Assembly (NCBI GenBank): GCA_017623265.1
Contig: JAGAPM010000332.1
Span: 1 to 11,513 of the forward strand
From: Lentisphaeria bacterium
GTDB lineage: Bacteria > Verrucomicrobiota > Lentisphaeria > Victivallales > UBA1829
Direction of reading: 5' to 3'
Length of the DNA stretch: 11,513 nt
The number at the start of each line of letters is the position of its first letter. Position 1 is the stretch's first letter. Position numbers and translations under genes: made by a program. Shown here piece by piece: positions 1-6,740 of the stretch. A model generated the notes under the pieces. It worked only from the letters and a program-made list of their open reading frames with translations. It was not told the origin of the DNA and ran no database searches.

Positions 1-3
1 TAA

Positions 4-50
4 CCTATGGGCAAGCCCATAGGCTGTGATCCCGCGCTCCTCCGGGGCGC
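4..50. other. Two adjacent hairpins in non-coding DNA at the left edge
   Basis: Positions 4-12 (CCTATGGGC) and 15-23 (GCCCATAGG) form a perfect 9-bp inverted repeat around a 2-nt centre, in practice an 8-bp stem with a 4-nt loop. A second GC-rich stem follows, 34-40 against 44-50, with one G-T wobble. Neither has a T-run downstream on the plus strand. On the minus strand the first hairpin lies 143 nt beyond the stop of the mutase-like gene, so it could end that transcript, but the bases where a T-tract would fall lie outside the window. It could also be a short dispersed repeat. The rest of 51-166 shows no convincing gene, RNA or repeat. Confidence 0.4.
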
Positions 51-166
51 ATCTGAATCCGCCTGCATGGATTGTTTTCAAAGTAATATTTATCAGGACA
101 GTCGCAGCAGAAACAGGAAAACAGTTTTGCAACAGCCCCTTCTTCTTTGTTCTGTTGAGTAGTCGC

Positions 167-1393
167 TCAGCGGATGTTCAGAACCGTCCGGACAAATTCC
201 TCACCGTTCATAAAGCCGAGAGAGCCGTTGGGCGCATCCTTTTCAGAATATTTTTCCACCGCATCCGGCTGGATATGAGGTCCGCAGATGGCAACCGGAA
301 CAGGAGTCCGGGTATGCGCCCGCAGTTTCAACGGAACCGGGTGGTCCGGCAGAACGGCGAAGGTGCAGTTGCGTCCTTCCAATGCCTGTATAACGGGCTT
401 GACGATCTTGTTTTCAAAGTCGCTGATCGCCTGCATCTTCAGTTTCAGAATGCCTTCATGGCTGGTTTCATCAATGGCTTCCAGATGGACATACACAAAG
501 TCGTGGTCCTCGATCGCCTTGATAGCGGCAGCAGCTTTACCGGCATAGTTTGTATCAATATATCCGGTTGCACCTTCCACCGGGATCACATCCATTCCGG
601 CGCACTTACCGATACCGGAAATCACATCCACAGCAGTGATGACCGCACCTTTCTTCGCCACATATTTCTGTTCAAAAGGCGTAAACGCCGGAGTCTTTCC
701 GGGGCTCCAGGGCCAGATGGCGTTTCCTTTTGCGGTACCGGACTTGACCAGCGGGTGTTCCGCCAGAAACGCGGCGCAGTCCGCATACAAACGATTCAGC
801 ATATCGACCGTATTTTTTGCTTCGATGCTGTCATCGAGTGCAGTCCAGGGCAGCTCGGCAACGGGCTGATCCTGGGAGGAATCCGGCTTGAAGTAATCGA
901 CCTTTGCAGAAAATTCTTTTCCATGGAGAATCAGCAGGTTCCGGTAGCTGACACCGGAATAGAAAGTGACTATATCGCTGCCGAATTTTTCCTGCAGTGC
1001 TTCCATAAGGATCTTGGCGTGTTCGGGCTTGATATGTCCGGCGGAATAGTCCCGGAGGATGTCGCCCTCCACATAAACCAGATTGCAACGGAAAGCGATA
1101 TCATCCGGTCCGAGCTCAATCCCCTGACTGACGGCTTCGATGGGGCCGCGTCCGGGGTAGAACTGTGCGAGACTGTATCCCAGTACAGACATATTGGCGG
1201 CATCGGAAGAAGTGGGAAAACCTTCCGGCAGGGTCAGGAATGTACCGCTTGCCCCCTGCTTTGCGATGCTGTCCATAAAGGGGGTATCCACTGCTTCCAG
1301 CGGGGTCTTTCCATTCAGTTCTTCCACAGGCATATCTGCCATGCCGTCCGCAAGAAAGACAATCGCCTTTCCCGTCAGATCCATCCGATCCAT
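167..1393 (-). CDS. apgM: Cofactor-independent phosphoglycerate mutase family protein (archaeal/ApgM type; possibly the proposed homoserine kinase subgroup)
   Basis: A 408-residue cytosolic enzyme of the alkaline-phosphatase superfamily. The ApgM family interconverts 3- and 2-phosphoglycerate through a phosphoserine intermediate and two divalent metals. Visible signatures are DGMAD (D16, D20), the nucleophile region TSSDAAN with S63 as likely catalytic Ser, GRGPIEA (81-87), ELGPDDIAFRCNLV (93-106), the metal-binding DETSHEG (D308, H312), DH at 350-351 and H360. The length is typical of the roughly 400-residue archaeal form, not the 510-residue GpmI. The pattern around residues 55-106 closely resembles a sister group annotated as proposed homoserine kinase, so threonine biosynthesis is a real alternative to glycolysis. 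The start at 1393 is supported by a GGAAAGG-like ribosome site a few bases upstream; a second Met at residue 4 is less well placed. It is transcribed alone, divergently from the oxidoreductase. Confidence 0.9.
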   Translation of the reverse strand: MDRMDLTGKAIVFLADGMADMPVEELNGKTPLEAVDTPFMDSIAKQGASGTFLTLPEGFPTSSDAANMSVLGYSLAQFYPGRGPIEAVSQGIELGPDDIAFRCNLVYVEGDILRDYSAGHIKPEHAKILMEALQEKFGSDIVTFYSGVSYRNLLILHGKEFSAKVDYFKPDSSQDQPVAELPWTALDDSIEAKNTVDMLNRLYADCAAFLAEHPLVKSGTAKGNAIWPWSPGKTPAFTPFEQKYVAKKGAVITAVDVISGIGKCAGMDVIPVEGATGYIDTNYAGKAAAAIKAIEDHDFVYVHLEAIDETSHEGILKLKMQAISDFENKIVKPVIQALEGRNCTFAVLPDHPVPLKLRAHTRTPVPVAICGPHIQPDAVEKYSEKDAPNGSLGFMNGEEFVRTVLNIR

Positions 1394-1440
1394 TGTGTGA
1401 TCCTTTCCGATTTCAAGTGTTATTTTTCAACTTGCTATTA

Positions 1441-1469
1441 AATATAGCGCCCGAACGGAGAAAATTCAA
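1441..1469 (-). promoter_or_regulatory. Sigma70-like promoter candidate for the mutase-family gene
   Basis: Read on the minus strand, TTGAAT (1469-1464) is followed after exactly 17 bp by TATATT (1446-1441), matching 4/6 and 5/6 of the sigma70 consensus. Transcription would begin near 1434 and give a leader of about 40 nt before the ATG at 1393. Confidence 0.55.
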
Positions 1470-1492
1470 GGGAACAGAAAAAAGACATCTCA

Positions 1493-1547
1493 CAAAATGT
1501 ATTTACATATCACATTTTGCACAGCTTTAACTGTTTGAAAATGTGCA
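1493..1547. promoter_or_regulatory. Cluster of inverted AAAATGT half-sites in the divergent intergenic region
   Basis: CAAAATGT (1493-1500) is the exact inverse of ACATTTTG (1512-1519). A third half-site, AAAATGT (1538-1544), is inverted relative to the second. TGCACA (1518-1523) and TGTGCA (1542-1547) add another inverted pair, and ATGTA/TACAT (1497-1501, 1504-1508) is nested inside the first. The cluster lies between two divergent promoter candidates and overlaps the -35 region proposed for the oxidoreductase, as a repressor operator would. The region is AT-rich, so part of this could be chance. Confidence 0.35.
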
Positions 1548-1563
1548 TAAGGTGAATTATCTT
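1535..1563 (+). promoter_or_regulatory. Sigma70-like promoter candidate for the oxidoreductase gene
   Basis: TTGAAA (1535-1540) and TATCTT (1558-1563) are separated by 17 bp and match 5/6 and 4/6 of consensus. The predicted start near 1570 leaves a leader of roughly 58 nt. The AAAATGT inverted-repeat cluster overlaps the -35 hexamer. Confidence 0.4.
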
Positions 1564-1628
1564 ACGGAAAGAAAGGTTTTGATTTTGTGACTTTCAACCC
1601 GAATCACCAAAAATAAGGAAACAGAAAG

Positions 1629-2813
1629 ATGGCGAAAGCAACAGCAAAGAAAGCCGCTCCTGCCAAGAAGGCAGCAGCTCCGAAAGCAACAGCAGCCAAG
1701 AAGGCAGCTCCGAAGAAAGCAGCTGTGAAGAAGGCTGCAGCTCCGAAGAAACTGCGCGTGGCATTTATCGGTTGCGGCGGTATTTTCACGACCCACATGG
1801 CAGCGTACTCCCAGATTCCGGAAGTGGAAATCGTGGGCTACTGCGACATCAAGCCGGATCGTCTGGAATATGTCCAGAAGCAGTATGGTGCGACTCCGGA
1901 AATGTGCTTTGAAAAGTGGGATGACATGTTTAAGGCAGTGAAGCCGGATGCTATCGACGTCTGCACTCCGAACGGTGTTCACATGCCCGCTGCGGTTGCC
2001 GCAGCCAATGCCGGCTGCCACGTGATGGTTGAAAAGCCCATGGCAATGACTCCGGAAGAATGCGAAAAGATGATCGCAGCCGCAAAGAAGAACAATGTGA
2101 AGCTGGCAGTCGGTTTCCAGCACCGTTACAACACCAAGACGGACTACCTGATGAACGCCAAAGCCCGCGGTCAGTTTGGTAATCTGATGTTCGTGAAGTG
2201 TCAGGCGCTTCGCCGCCGCGGCATTCCGAACTGGGGCGTCTTCGGTCAGAAAGAACTCCAGGGCGGCGGACCGCTGATCGATATCGGCGTTCATGTGATC
2301 GAAATGGCTCACTACTTCATGGGTTCCCCGAAACCGGTTGCCGCTACGGGCAACTGCTGGACCTATCTGGGCAACAAGCCCTGCAACGTTTCCTGCGACT
2401 GGCCGAACTGGGATTACAAGACCTACACGGTGGAAGACCTTGCAATCGGTCACATCCGTTTCGACAACGGCATGATCATGCAGATCGAATCCTCCTTTGC
2501 TGCACACCTTGAAAAGACTCTGACCTGGACCTTCACGGCGATGGGCGATAAGGGCGGCTGCACCTGGGATCCCCTGAAGATCTTCACGGACCAGGATGGC
2601 GCCATGATCACTATGGCTCCGGATCACCTGCTGCCGGATTGGAACCATGACTGGGTCTACCTGTTCAAGCGCAAACTGCAGAACTGGGTGGATGCGATCC
2701 TGAAGGGCACCGAACTGCGCGCTCCGGGCGAAGCCGGTCTCATGATCCAGAAGATCCTGTGCGGTATCTACCAGTCCGCAGAACAGGGCGGCAAGGAAGT
2801 CAAACTCAGCTGA
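1629..2813 (+). CDS. Gfo/Idh/MocA-family NAD(P)-dependent oxidoreductase with a Lys/Ala-rich N-terminal tail
   Basis: A 394-residue protein. Residues 2-41 are low-complexity: 19 Ala, 14 Lys, 4 Pro, 2 Thr and 1 Val, in the AKKAAPKK style of histone H1 tails. From residue 42 a normal Gfo/Idh/MocA protein begins: Rossmann strand and dinucleotide loop AFIGCGG (45-51), the EKP signature (135-137) followed by MAMTPEEC, GFQHRYN, and the C-terminal-domain motif DIGVH (218-222) with H222 a likely catalytic residue. Members oxidise or reduce sugars, inositols and related substrates; this substrate cannot be named. There is no signal peptide, so it is probably cytoplasmic. AAGGA at 1615-1619 lies 9 nt before the ATG. 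Lys is mostly AAG here, whereas AAA is common in the genes downstream, suggesting high expression. The gene appears monocistronic, with its own promoter and terminator. The tail is in frame and directly behind the ribosome site, so it is probably translated. Confidence 0.9.
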   Translation: MAKATAKKAAPAKKAAAPKATAAKKAAPKKAAVKKAAAPKKLRVAFIGCGGIFTTHMAAYSQIPEVEIVGYCDIKPDRLEYVQKQYGATPEMCFEKWDDMFKAVKPDAIDVCTPNGVHMPAAVAAANAGCHVMVEKPMAMTPEECEKMIAAAKKNNVKLAVGFQHRYNTKTDYLMNAKARGQFGNLMFVKCQALRRRGIPNWGVFGQKELQGGGPLIDIGVHVIEMAHYFMGSPKPVAATGNCWTYLGNKPCNVSCDWPNWDYKTYTVEDLAIGHIRFDNGMIMQIESSFAAHLEKTLTWTFTAMGDKGGCTWDPLKIFTDQDGAMITMAPDHLLPDWNHDWVYLFKRKLQNWVDAILKGTELRAPGEAGLMIQKILCGIYQSAEQGGKEVKLS

Positions 2814-2843
2814 GTTTGATTTTTCAAAAGCATAACAGCTTTC

Positions 2844-2883
2844 AAGGCTTTCCGCAGGAGAAAAATGCGGAAAGCCTTTTTTT
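2844..2883 (+). terminator. Strong intrinsic terminator after the oxidoreductase
   Basis: A perfect 13-bp stem (2844-2856, AAGGCTTTCCGCA, against 2866-2878) with a 9-nt loop runs directly into a T-tract at 2879-2883. It sits about 30 nt after the stop codon and separates the oxidoreductase from the secretin operon. Confidence 0.92.
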
Positions 2884-2924
2884 GCTTTCTATAAGAAAAA
2901 TTCGATATTTTTTTACGAAAGTGT

Positions 2925-2953
2925 TTGCAATAATCGTATTATATGTGTAAATT
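2925..2953 (+). promoter_or_regulatory. Weak promoter candidate for the secretin/ABC exporter operon
   Basis: TTGCAA (2925-2930) and TAAATT (2948-2953) are 17 bp apart, each matching 4/6 of consensus. An alternative is TTTACG (2912-2917) with TATTAT (2937-2942), but its 19-bp spacer is long. A promoter is expected here because the strong terminator ends just upstream and the operon begins at 3024. Which hexamers are used is uncertain. Confidence 0.3.
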
Positions 2954-3023
2954 ACCCTAATCAGAAAACAACTGGATGTCGGGCACCCCACACTGGCATC
3001 CGCAAAGATATGGAGTAAAACAC

Positions 3024-4481
3024 ATGACGATCAGACAGCTGCTTGCGGCCGGTACTGTATTGTTGTTCGCGACCACCCTTTCTGCAGCGGAACCGGTACG
3101 GGCAACAGAACAAAAGGGTGCCGATATCAAAATCACCATTGATGACATCAATGCGGCGAAGGATGCCGCAAAAAATAAAAAAGCGGTCATGGAACAGATG
3201 ATGCGTTTCTTTCTGGAACGGAAACCGCCTGCATTTATTGCGACCAAACCGCTGATTGAATCGAAACCTGAATTCAAGATCATCCCCAGTAAAGATGGCA
3301 TGGCGACCCTGATTTACCGTTGCCGTTATATTGACCCGGAATATCTCACAGATGCGCTTGATGCGCTTGTAACCGATCTGGGCTATGTTGAATTGGTCAA
3401 AAAACTCGGTTCCGAGACCAATGAACACAGCATGATCGTTGTTTACGACAAGATGGAAAAGATGGATGAACTGAAGAAAGTTCTGGAAAGTCTGGACCTT
3501 CTTCAGCCGCAAGTGCTGGTGGAAGCACAAATCATTGAAGTCTATTCCGAACAGGGAGCAGAACGGGATGTACGCCTGACCTATCAGTACTACGATGCGA
3601 AATATGATACGACCAACAATTTCGGCTTCAATCTGGATTCTCCCGTTCAGAACCGTCTTGCCGGTCAGGGTGGCGGGTTCAACTTTGTTCCCTTTGCACA
3701 TAATTCCTCGGATGGCTCCAATGGCCAACTCACCGCAGCGATCCGCTGGCTGAACACCAGCCGGAATGCCCGGATTCTTTCTGCGCCGAATGTCATTGCC
3801 GCACAGGGGGCAGAAGCCACGATCACCACGGCGGAAGAACTGCCGATCCCGGAATCCAGCACCAGCAGTTCCAGCACCAACCTCTCCATTAAATACAAAC
3901 AGGTTGGTGTGACATTGAAGATCACGCCGGAACTGATCAACGAAAAAACGGTTCAGCTCTCCGTGAACCCGCAGGTACGCTCCGTACTCCGTTACGAAGC
4001 GTTCTCCATGAACGATGTGATCAGTAATATCCCGGTAATCTCTCTCCGCAGTGTGGACACAAAACTGACCGTTGCCGATGGTGACATTATTGTTCTCGGC
4101 GGCCTTTACAACAGCGAAAAGTCTGAAACACTCCGGAAGATTCCATATCTTGGCGATATTCCCGTTCTCAGTGATCTGATCAACGGACGGGACTCCAGCA
4201 GCGTAGATAAACAGTTGCTGTTCCTTCTGAAAGTACACATTATCCAGCCCGGAAAAATGCGTTCGCTTGATCCGGATGCCACTGCGGAAGAAATCCACAA
4301 GACCGCAGAAATTCTGGAACAGTCCCGTCAGCTCTTCACCAACAAGCCCGCAACGAAATTTGTGGACGTGGAAGGGGAAATGCACGAAGAAGCGAAACAC
4401 CGTCGCGAAAAACTGGAAAATGAACGGGCGCTTCTGAAAGAGCTGGATCTGATCATGGAACAGAAAAAAGAGGGCAAGTAA
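3024..4481 (+). CDS. Secretin-family outer-membrane protein (GspD/PilQ-like) encoded with an ABC exporter
   Basis: A 485-residue exported protein. Residues 1-22 are a signal peptide (MTIRQ, hydrophobic core, SAA). Residues of roughly 90-170 look like a secretin N-domain, ending LVEAQIIEV. The C-terminal half is a secretin domain: a VG-TLKITPELI strand, NIPVISLRSVDTKLTVADGD, IIVLGGL, then KIPYLGDIPVLSDL and LLFLLKVHII. Secretins form gated oligomeric channels in the outer membrane. After the secretin domain there is a charged tail of about 75 residues rich in Glu and Lys, probably helical. An in-frame ATG lies upstream at 2976, but GGAG at 3012-3015 and the intact signal peptide favour 3024. 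Only 3 bases separate it from the adaptor gene. It is shorter than typical GspD (about 650 residues), with few N-domains. No pilotin, GspE/F or pseudopilin gene accompanies it, so a classical type II system is not supported here. Confidence 0.85.
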   Translation: MTIRQLLAAGTVLLFATTLSAAEPVRATEQKGADIKITIDDINAAKDAAKNKKAVMEQMMRFFLERKPPAFIATKPLIESKPEFKIIPSKDGMATLIYRCRYIDPEYLTDALDALVTDLGYVELVKKLGSETNEHSMIVVYDKMEKMDELKKVLESLDLLQPQVLVEAQIIEVYSEQGAERDVRLTYQYYDAKYDTTNNFGFNLDSPVQNRLAGQGGGFNFVPFAHNSSDGSNGQLTAAIRWLNTSRNARILSAPNVIAAQGAEATITTAEELPIPESSTSSSSTNLSIKYKQVGVTLKITPELINEKTVQLSVNPQVRSVLRYEAFSMNDVISNIPVISLRSVDTKLTVADGDIIVLGGLYNSEKSETLRKIPYLGDIPVLSDLINGRDSSSVDKQLLFLLKVHIIQPGKMRSLDPDATAEEIHKTAEILEQSRQLFTNKPATKFVDVEGEMHEEAKHRREKLENERALLKELDLIMEQKKEGK

Positions 4482-4484
4482 GCC

Positions 4485-5999
4485 ATGAAAAAAGTGATCC
4501 GGAAGATCATTATCCTTCTGGTTCTGCTCGGGTTGGCAGGAACCGGCGGATACTACGGGTGGCGCAGCTGGAAAAACAAACAGCAGGCGATTCTGGAAAA
4601 AAGTGCAAAGTCCCCTGATAAGCTGTTTACGGTAAAACGGGGCGATCTGCCAATCGGTGTACTGCTGCCCGGCAGTATCAATACCAGAGTCAAACACAAA
4701 CTGTTTCTGGAAGTCCCGCTCTCCACAAAACTGGTATCGGTGGTCGAAGAAAACGAAAAAGTTTCCAAGGGTGATATCATTGCCCGTTTTGAAACGGAAA
4801 CGCTTCAGACTCAGATCGATGACCTGAAAATCAGCATTGCCGACGGCGAAAAGACCTTGAAGCTGGCACGGGAAGAACTTGCCATGCTGATCAGTGCCAA
4901 CAATGCAGACTTGAAGTCCGCCAAAGACAATCTGGATGATGCGATCAGCGCATACAGCAAGTACCGTAAGCTGGATGGACCGAAGAGCAAAAACCAGCAG
5001 GACCAGGCGGTCAGTAATGCCTACCAGTCTTTAAGAGATGCAGAAACCGCTTATAAGACCGCATATGACAACTACTACAATCCCACCGAAGTTGCAAAGG
5101 ATGAAAACGAAGTTTCCAGCCGGAAGAAAACTTATGAAGCTGCGTTGAAATCTTTGAAGAGTGCCCGCATTTCTTACCGGAATACCATTCTTGACCGCAA
5201 GAGTTTCAAACGCTATACCCAGCCGAACAACTATAAAAATGCGAAAGATAAGGTTCTGCGTCTGGAACTGACCATGAAGAAGGAACAGATCCGCACCCAG
5301 TCCAGTCTGGCACAGAAGAAAAGTACGGTTGCCAATGCAGAAGTGAACCTGCGCAGAAAAGAACGGGATCTGGAACAGAAACTGTATTACATGACCAAAA
5401 TGCAGTTGGTCGCTCCGGTGGACGGCTTCGTGACCTACGGCGATCCCGAACGGAACCGCTGGGGAAAGATCGATGTCAAAGTCGGGATGGATGTCCATCG
5501 CCGTCAAACCCTTGCCACGATCCCGGACATGAATACGCTGGTCGTCGATCTGGATATTCCGGAACAGTATCGGTCCAAAGTCAATCGCGGAGCCGAAGTT
5601 ATCATCACGCCCGGTTCCGTTCAGAATCTGAAGCTTAACGGCAGACTTTCCATGATTTCCCCTCTGCCGATCCTGTTGATCCCGTGGGACCCGAACAGCC
5701 GGAAAGTGTATAAATCCTCCGTTGACTTCTCCAGTACCGACCCGCGAATTGTCAGTGGCATCAGTGTCGATGCAGAGATCATTTCTCAGGTTTTGAAAGA
5801 TATTCTCTACATTCCGGTCGAAGCAGTGTTTGAGGAGGGTGGCAAGTATCATGTTTATACCGATACGCCATCCGGTCCGGTCAAAACGCTGGTTGAAATC
5901 GGTCTGGCGAATGACAATTATGTCGAAATCAAAAATGGTCTGAAAGAGAACGACGTAGTCTATCTCTACCGTCCGTTCCAGCAGGAAAAATCGGAGTGA
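4485..5999 (+). CDS. HlyD/MacA-like periplasmic adaptor (membrane fusion) protein with a long helical hairpin
   Basis: A 504-residue adaptor anchored by one N-terminal transmembrane helix (about 6-24, IIILLVLLGLAG, preceded by KKVIRK). First barrel-sandwich half-motif about 48-104; helical hairpin about 105-305; second half-motif QLVAPVDGFVTYGD (307-320); beta-barrel TLVVDLDIPEQYRSKV; membrane-proximal domain with YIPVEAVF and VEIKNGLKENDVVYL near the C-terminus. Such proteins bridge an inner-membrane transporter to an outer-membrane channel. MacA is about 370 residues, and the extra length lies mostly in the hairpin. Breaks at about 161-170 (LDGPKSKN) and 236-250 (SFKRYTQPNNY) flank a tip near 196-205 (NYYNPTEV), so the hairpin looks like two stacked segments. 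It starts 3 nt after the secretin stop, and GAGGG just before that stop serves as ribosome site. The ATPase gene follows at once, marking it as the middle piece of the exporter. Confidence 0.9.
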   Translation: MKKVIRKIIILLVLLGLAGTGGYYGWRSWKNKQQAILEKSAKSPDKLFTVKRGDLPIGVLLPGSINTRVKHKLFLEVPLSTKLVSVVEENEKVSKGDIIARFETETLQTQIDDLKISIADGEKTLKLAREELAMLISANNADLKSAKDNLDDAISAYSKYRKLDGPKSKNQQDQAVSNAYQSLRDAETAYKTAYDNYYNPTEVAKDENEVSSRKKTYEAALKSLKSARISYRNTILDRKSFKRYTQPNNYKNAKDKVLRLELTMKKEQIRTQSSLAQKKSTVANAEVNLRRKERDLEQKLYYMTKMQLVAPVDGFVTYGDPERNRWGKIDVKVGMDVHRRQTLATIPDMNTLVVDLDIPEQYRSKVNRGAEVIITPGSVQNLKLNGRLSMISPLPILLIPWDPNSRKVYKSSVDFSSTDPRIVSGISVDAEIISQVLKDILYIPVEAVFEEGGKYHVYTDTPSGPVKTLVEIGLANDNYVEIKNGLKENDVVYLYRPFQQEKSE

Positions 6000-6002
6000 T
6001 CC

Positions 6003-6740
6003 ATGCCTGATATTCCTGTGGCAAAATATGCGCTCTCCATGGAAAATCTGCTCAAGACGTACCATGCGGGTGAATTTGATGTGCCGGTTCTGAAAGGGAT
6101 CAACCTGCATGTGAACCGGGGCGAATTTCTCGGGATCATGGGATCATCCGGATCGGGCAAATCCACGCTGCTGAACATTCTCGGATTACTGGACAAGCCA
6201 ACCGGCGGCTCTTATCTGCTGGATGGTCAACGGGTGGAGACCATGGATGATGCCATGCTGACCGAACTGCGCAATATCAAAATCGGCTTTATTTTTCAGG
6301 CGTTCAACCTGTTTCCCCACCTCACCGTGGAAGAAAATATTGAAGTTCCCATGGTATATGCCGGAGTTGCCAAAAAGATCCGGAAAAAGATCGCAAGAGA
6401 GAATGCGGAACGGGTGAAGCTGGCGCATCGTCTTGACCACCGCCCGACTCAGCTTTCCGGGGGCGAGATGCAGCGTGTTGCCATTGCCCGGTCGCTGGTC
6501 AACAAGCCAACTTTTCTGCTGGCAGACGAACCGACTGGGAACCTGGATGAAAAGACCGGGGATGAGATCATGGAACTGTTCCACGAATTGCACGGACAGG
6601 GTGTCACCATCGTCATGGTCACCCACAACCCGACCTATGAGCATCATTATGACCGGGTGATCTATCTCCGCAACGGTCAGGTGGGCAAAGAAATCGATGT
6701 CAAAAACGGCAAGATAACGGAATTTGAGGTAAAGCAGTGA
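6003..6740 (+). CDS. ABC transporter ATP-binding protein, MacB/LolD type
   Basis: A complete 245-residue nucleotide-binding subunit acting on the cytoplasmic face of the inner membrane. Walker A GSSGSGKST (47-55), Q-loop Gln99 in FIFQAFNLFPHLT, signature LSGGEMQRVAIARSL (151-165), Walker B FLLADE (171-176) followed by the D-loop region PTGNLD, and switch His208 in MVTHN. All catalytic residues are present. LSGGEMQRVAIAR and DEPTGNLD are typical of the MacB/LolD (FtsE-like) group, which couples ATP hydrolysis to movement of a periplasmic machine and need not carry substrate through the membrane. GGAG at 5993-5996 is 6 nt before the ATG, and the gap to the adaptor stop is 3 nt. The stop codon overlaps the GTG start of the permease, suggesting coupled translation of the two halves of one transporter. 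Confidence 0.96.
   Translation: MPDIPVAKYALSMENLLKTYHAGEFDVPVLKGINLHVNRGEFLGIMGSSGSGKSTLLNILGLLDKPTGGSYLLDGQRVETMDDAMLTELRNIKIGFIFQAFNLFPHLTVEENIEVPMVYAGVAKKIRKKIARENAERVKLAHRLDHRPTQLSGGEMQRVAIARSLVNKPTFLLADEPTGNLDEKTGDEIMELFHELHGQGVTIVMVTHNPTYEHHYDRVIYLRNGQVGKEIDVKNGKITEFEVKQ

Noticed and set aside
1..75. Possible tRNA or small RNA from the left-edge hairpins
   Set aside because: The stems do not form a cloverleaf, there is no T-loop or CCA-like end, and no promoter was seen.
26..1441. 471-codon open frame on the plus strand antisense to the mutase-family gene
   Set aside because: It lacks recognisable motifs and is Cys/Arg/His-rich in the manner of an antisense frame. The minus-strand gene has clear catalytic motifs, a ribosome site and a promoter.
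2976..3023. Upstream ATG adding 16 residues to the secretin
   Set aside because: It would bury the signal peptide behind a polar extension and has no ribosome site. GGAG is correctly placed for the ATG at 3024.
2961..4697. 578-codon open frame on the minus strand, longer than the secretin it opposes
   Set aside because: Its composition is rich in Phe, Arg and His with no domain. The plus strand encodes a signal peptide and secretin motifs with a ribosome site, and the antisense frame crosses two real genes.
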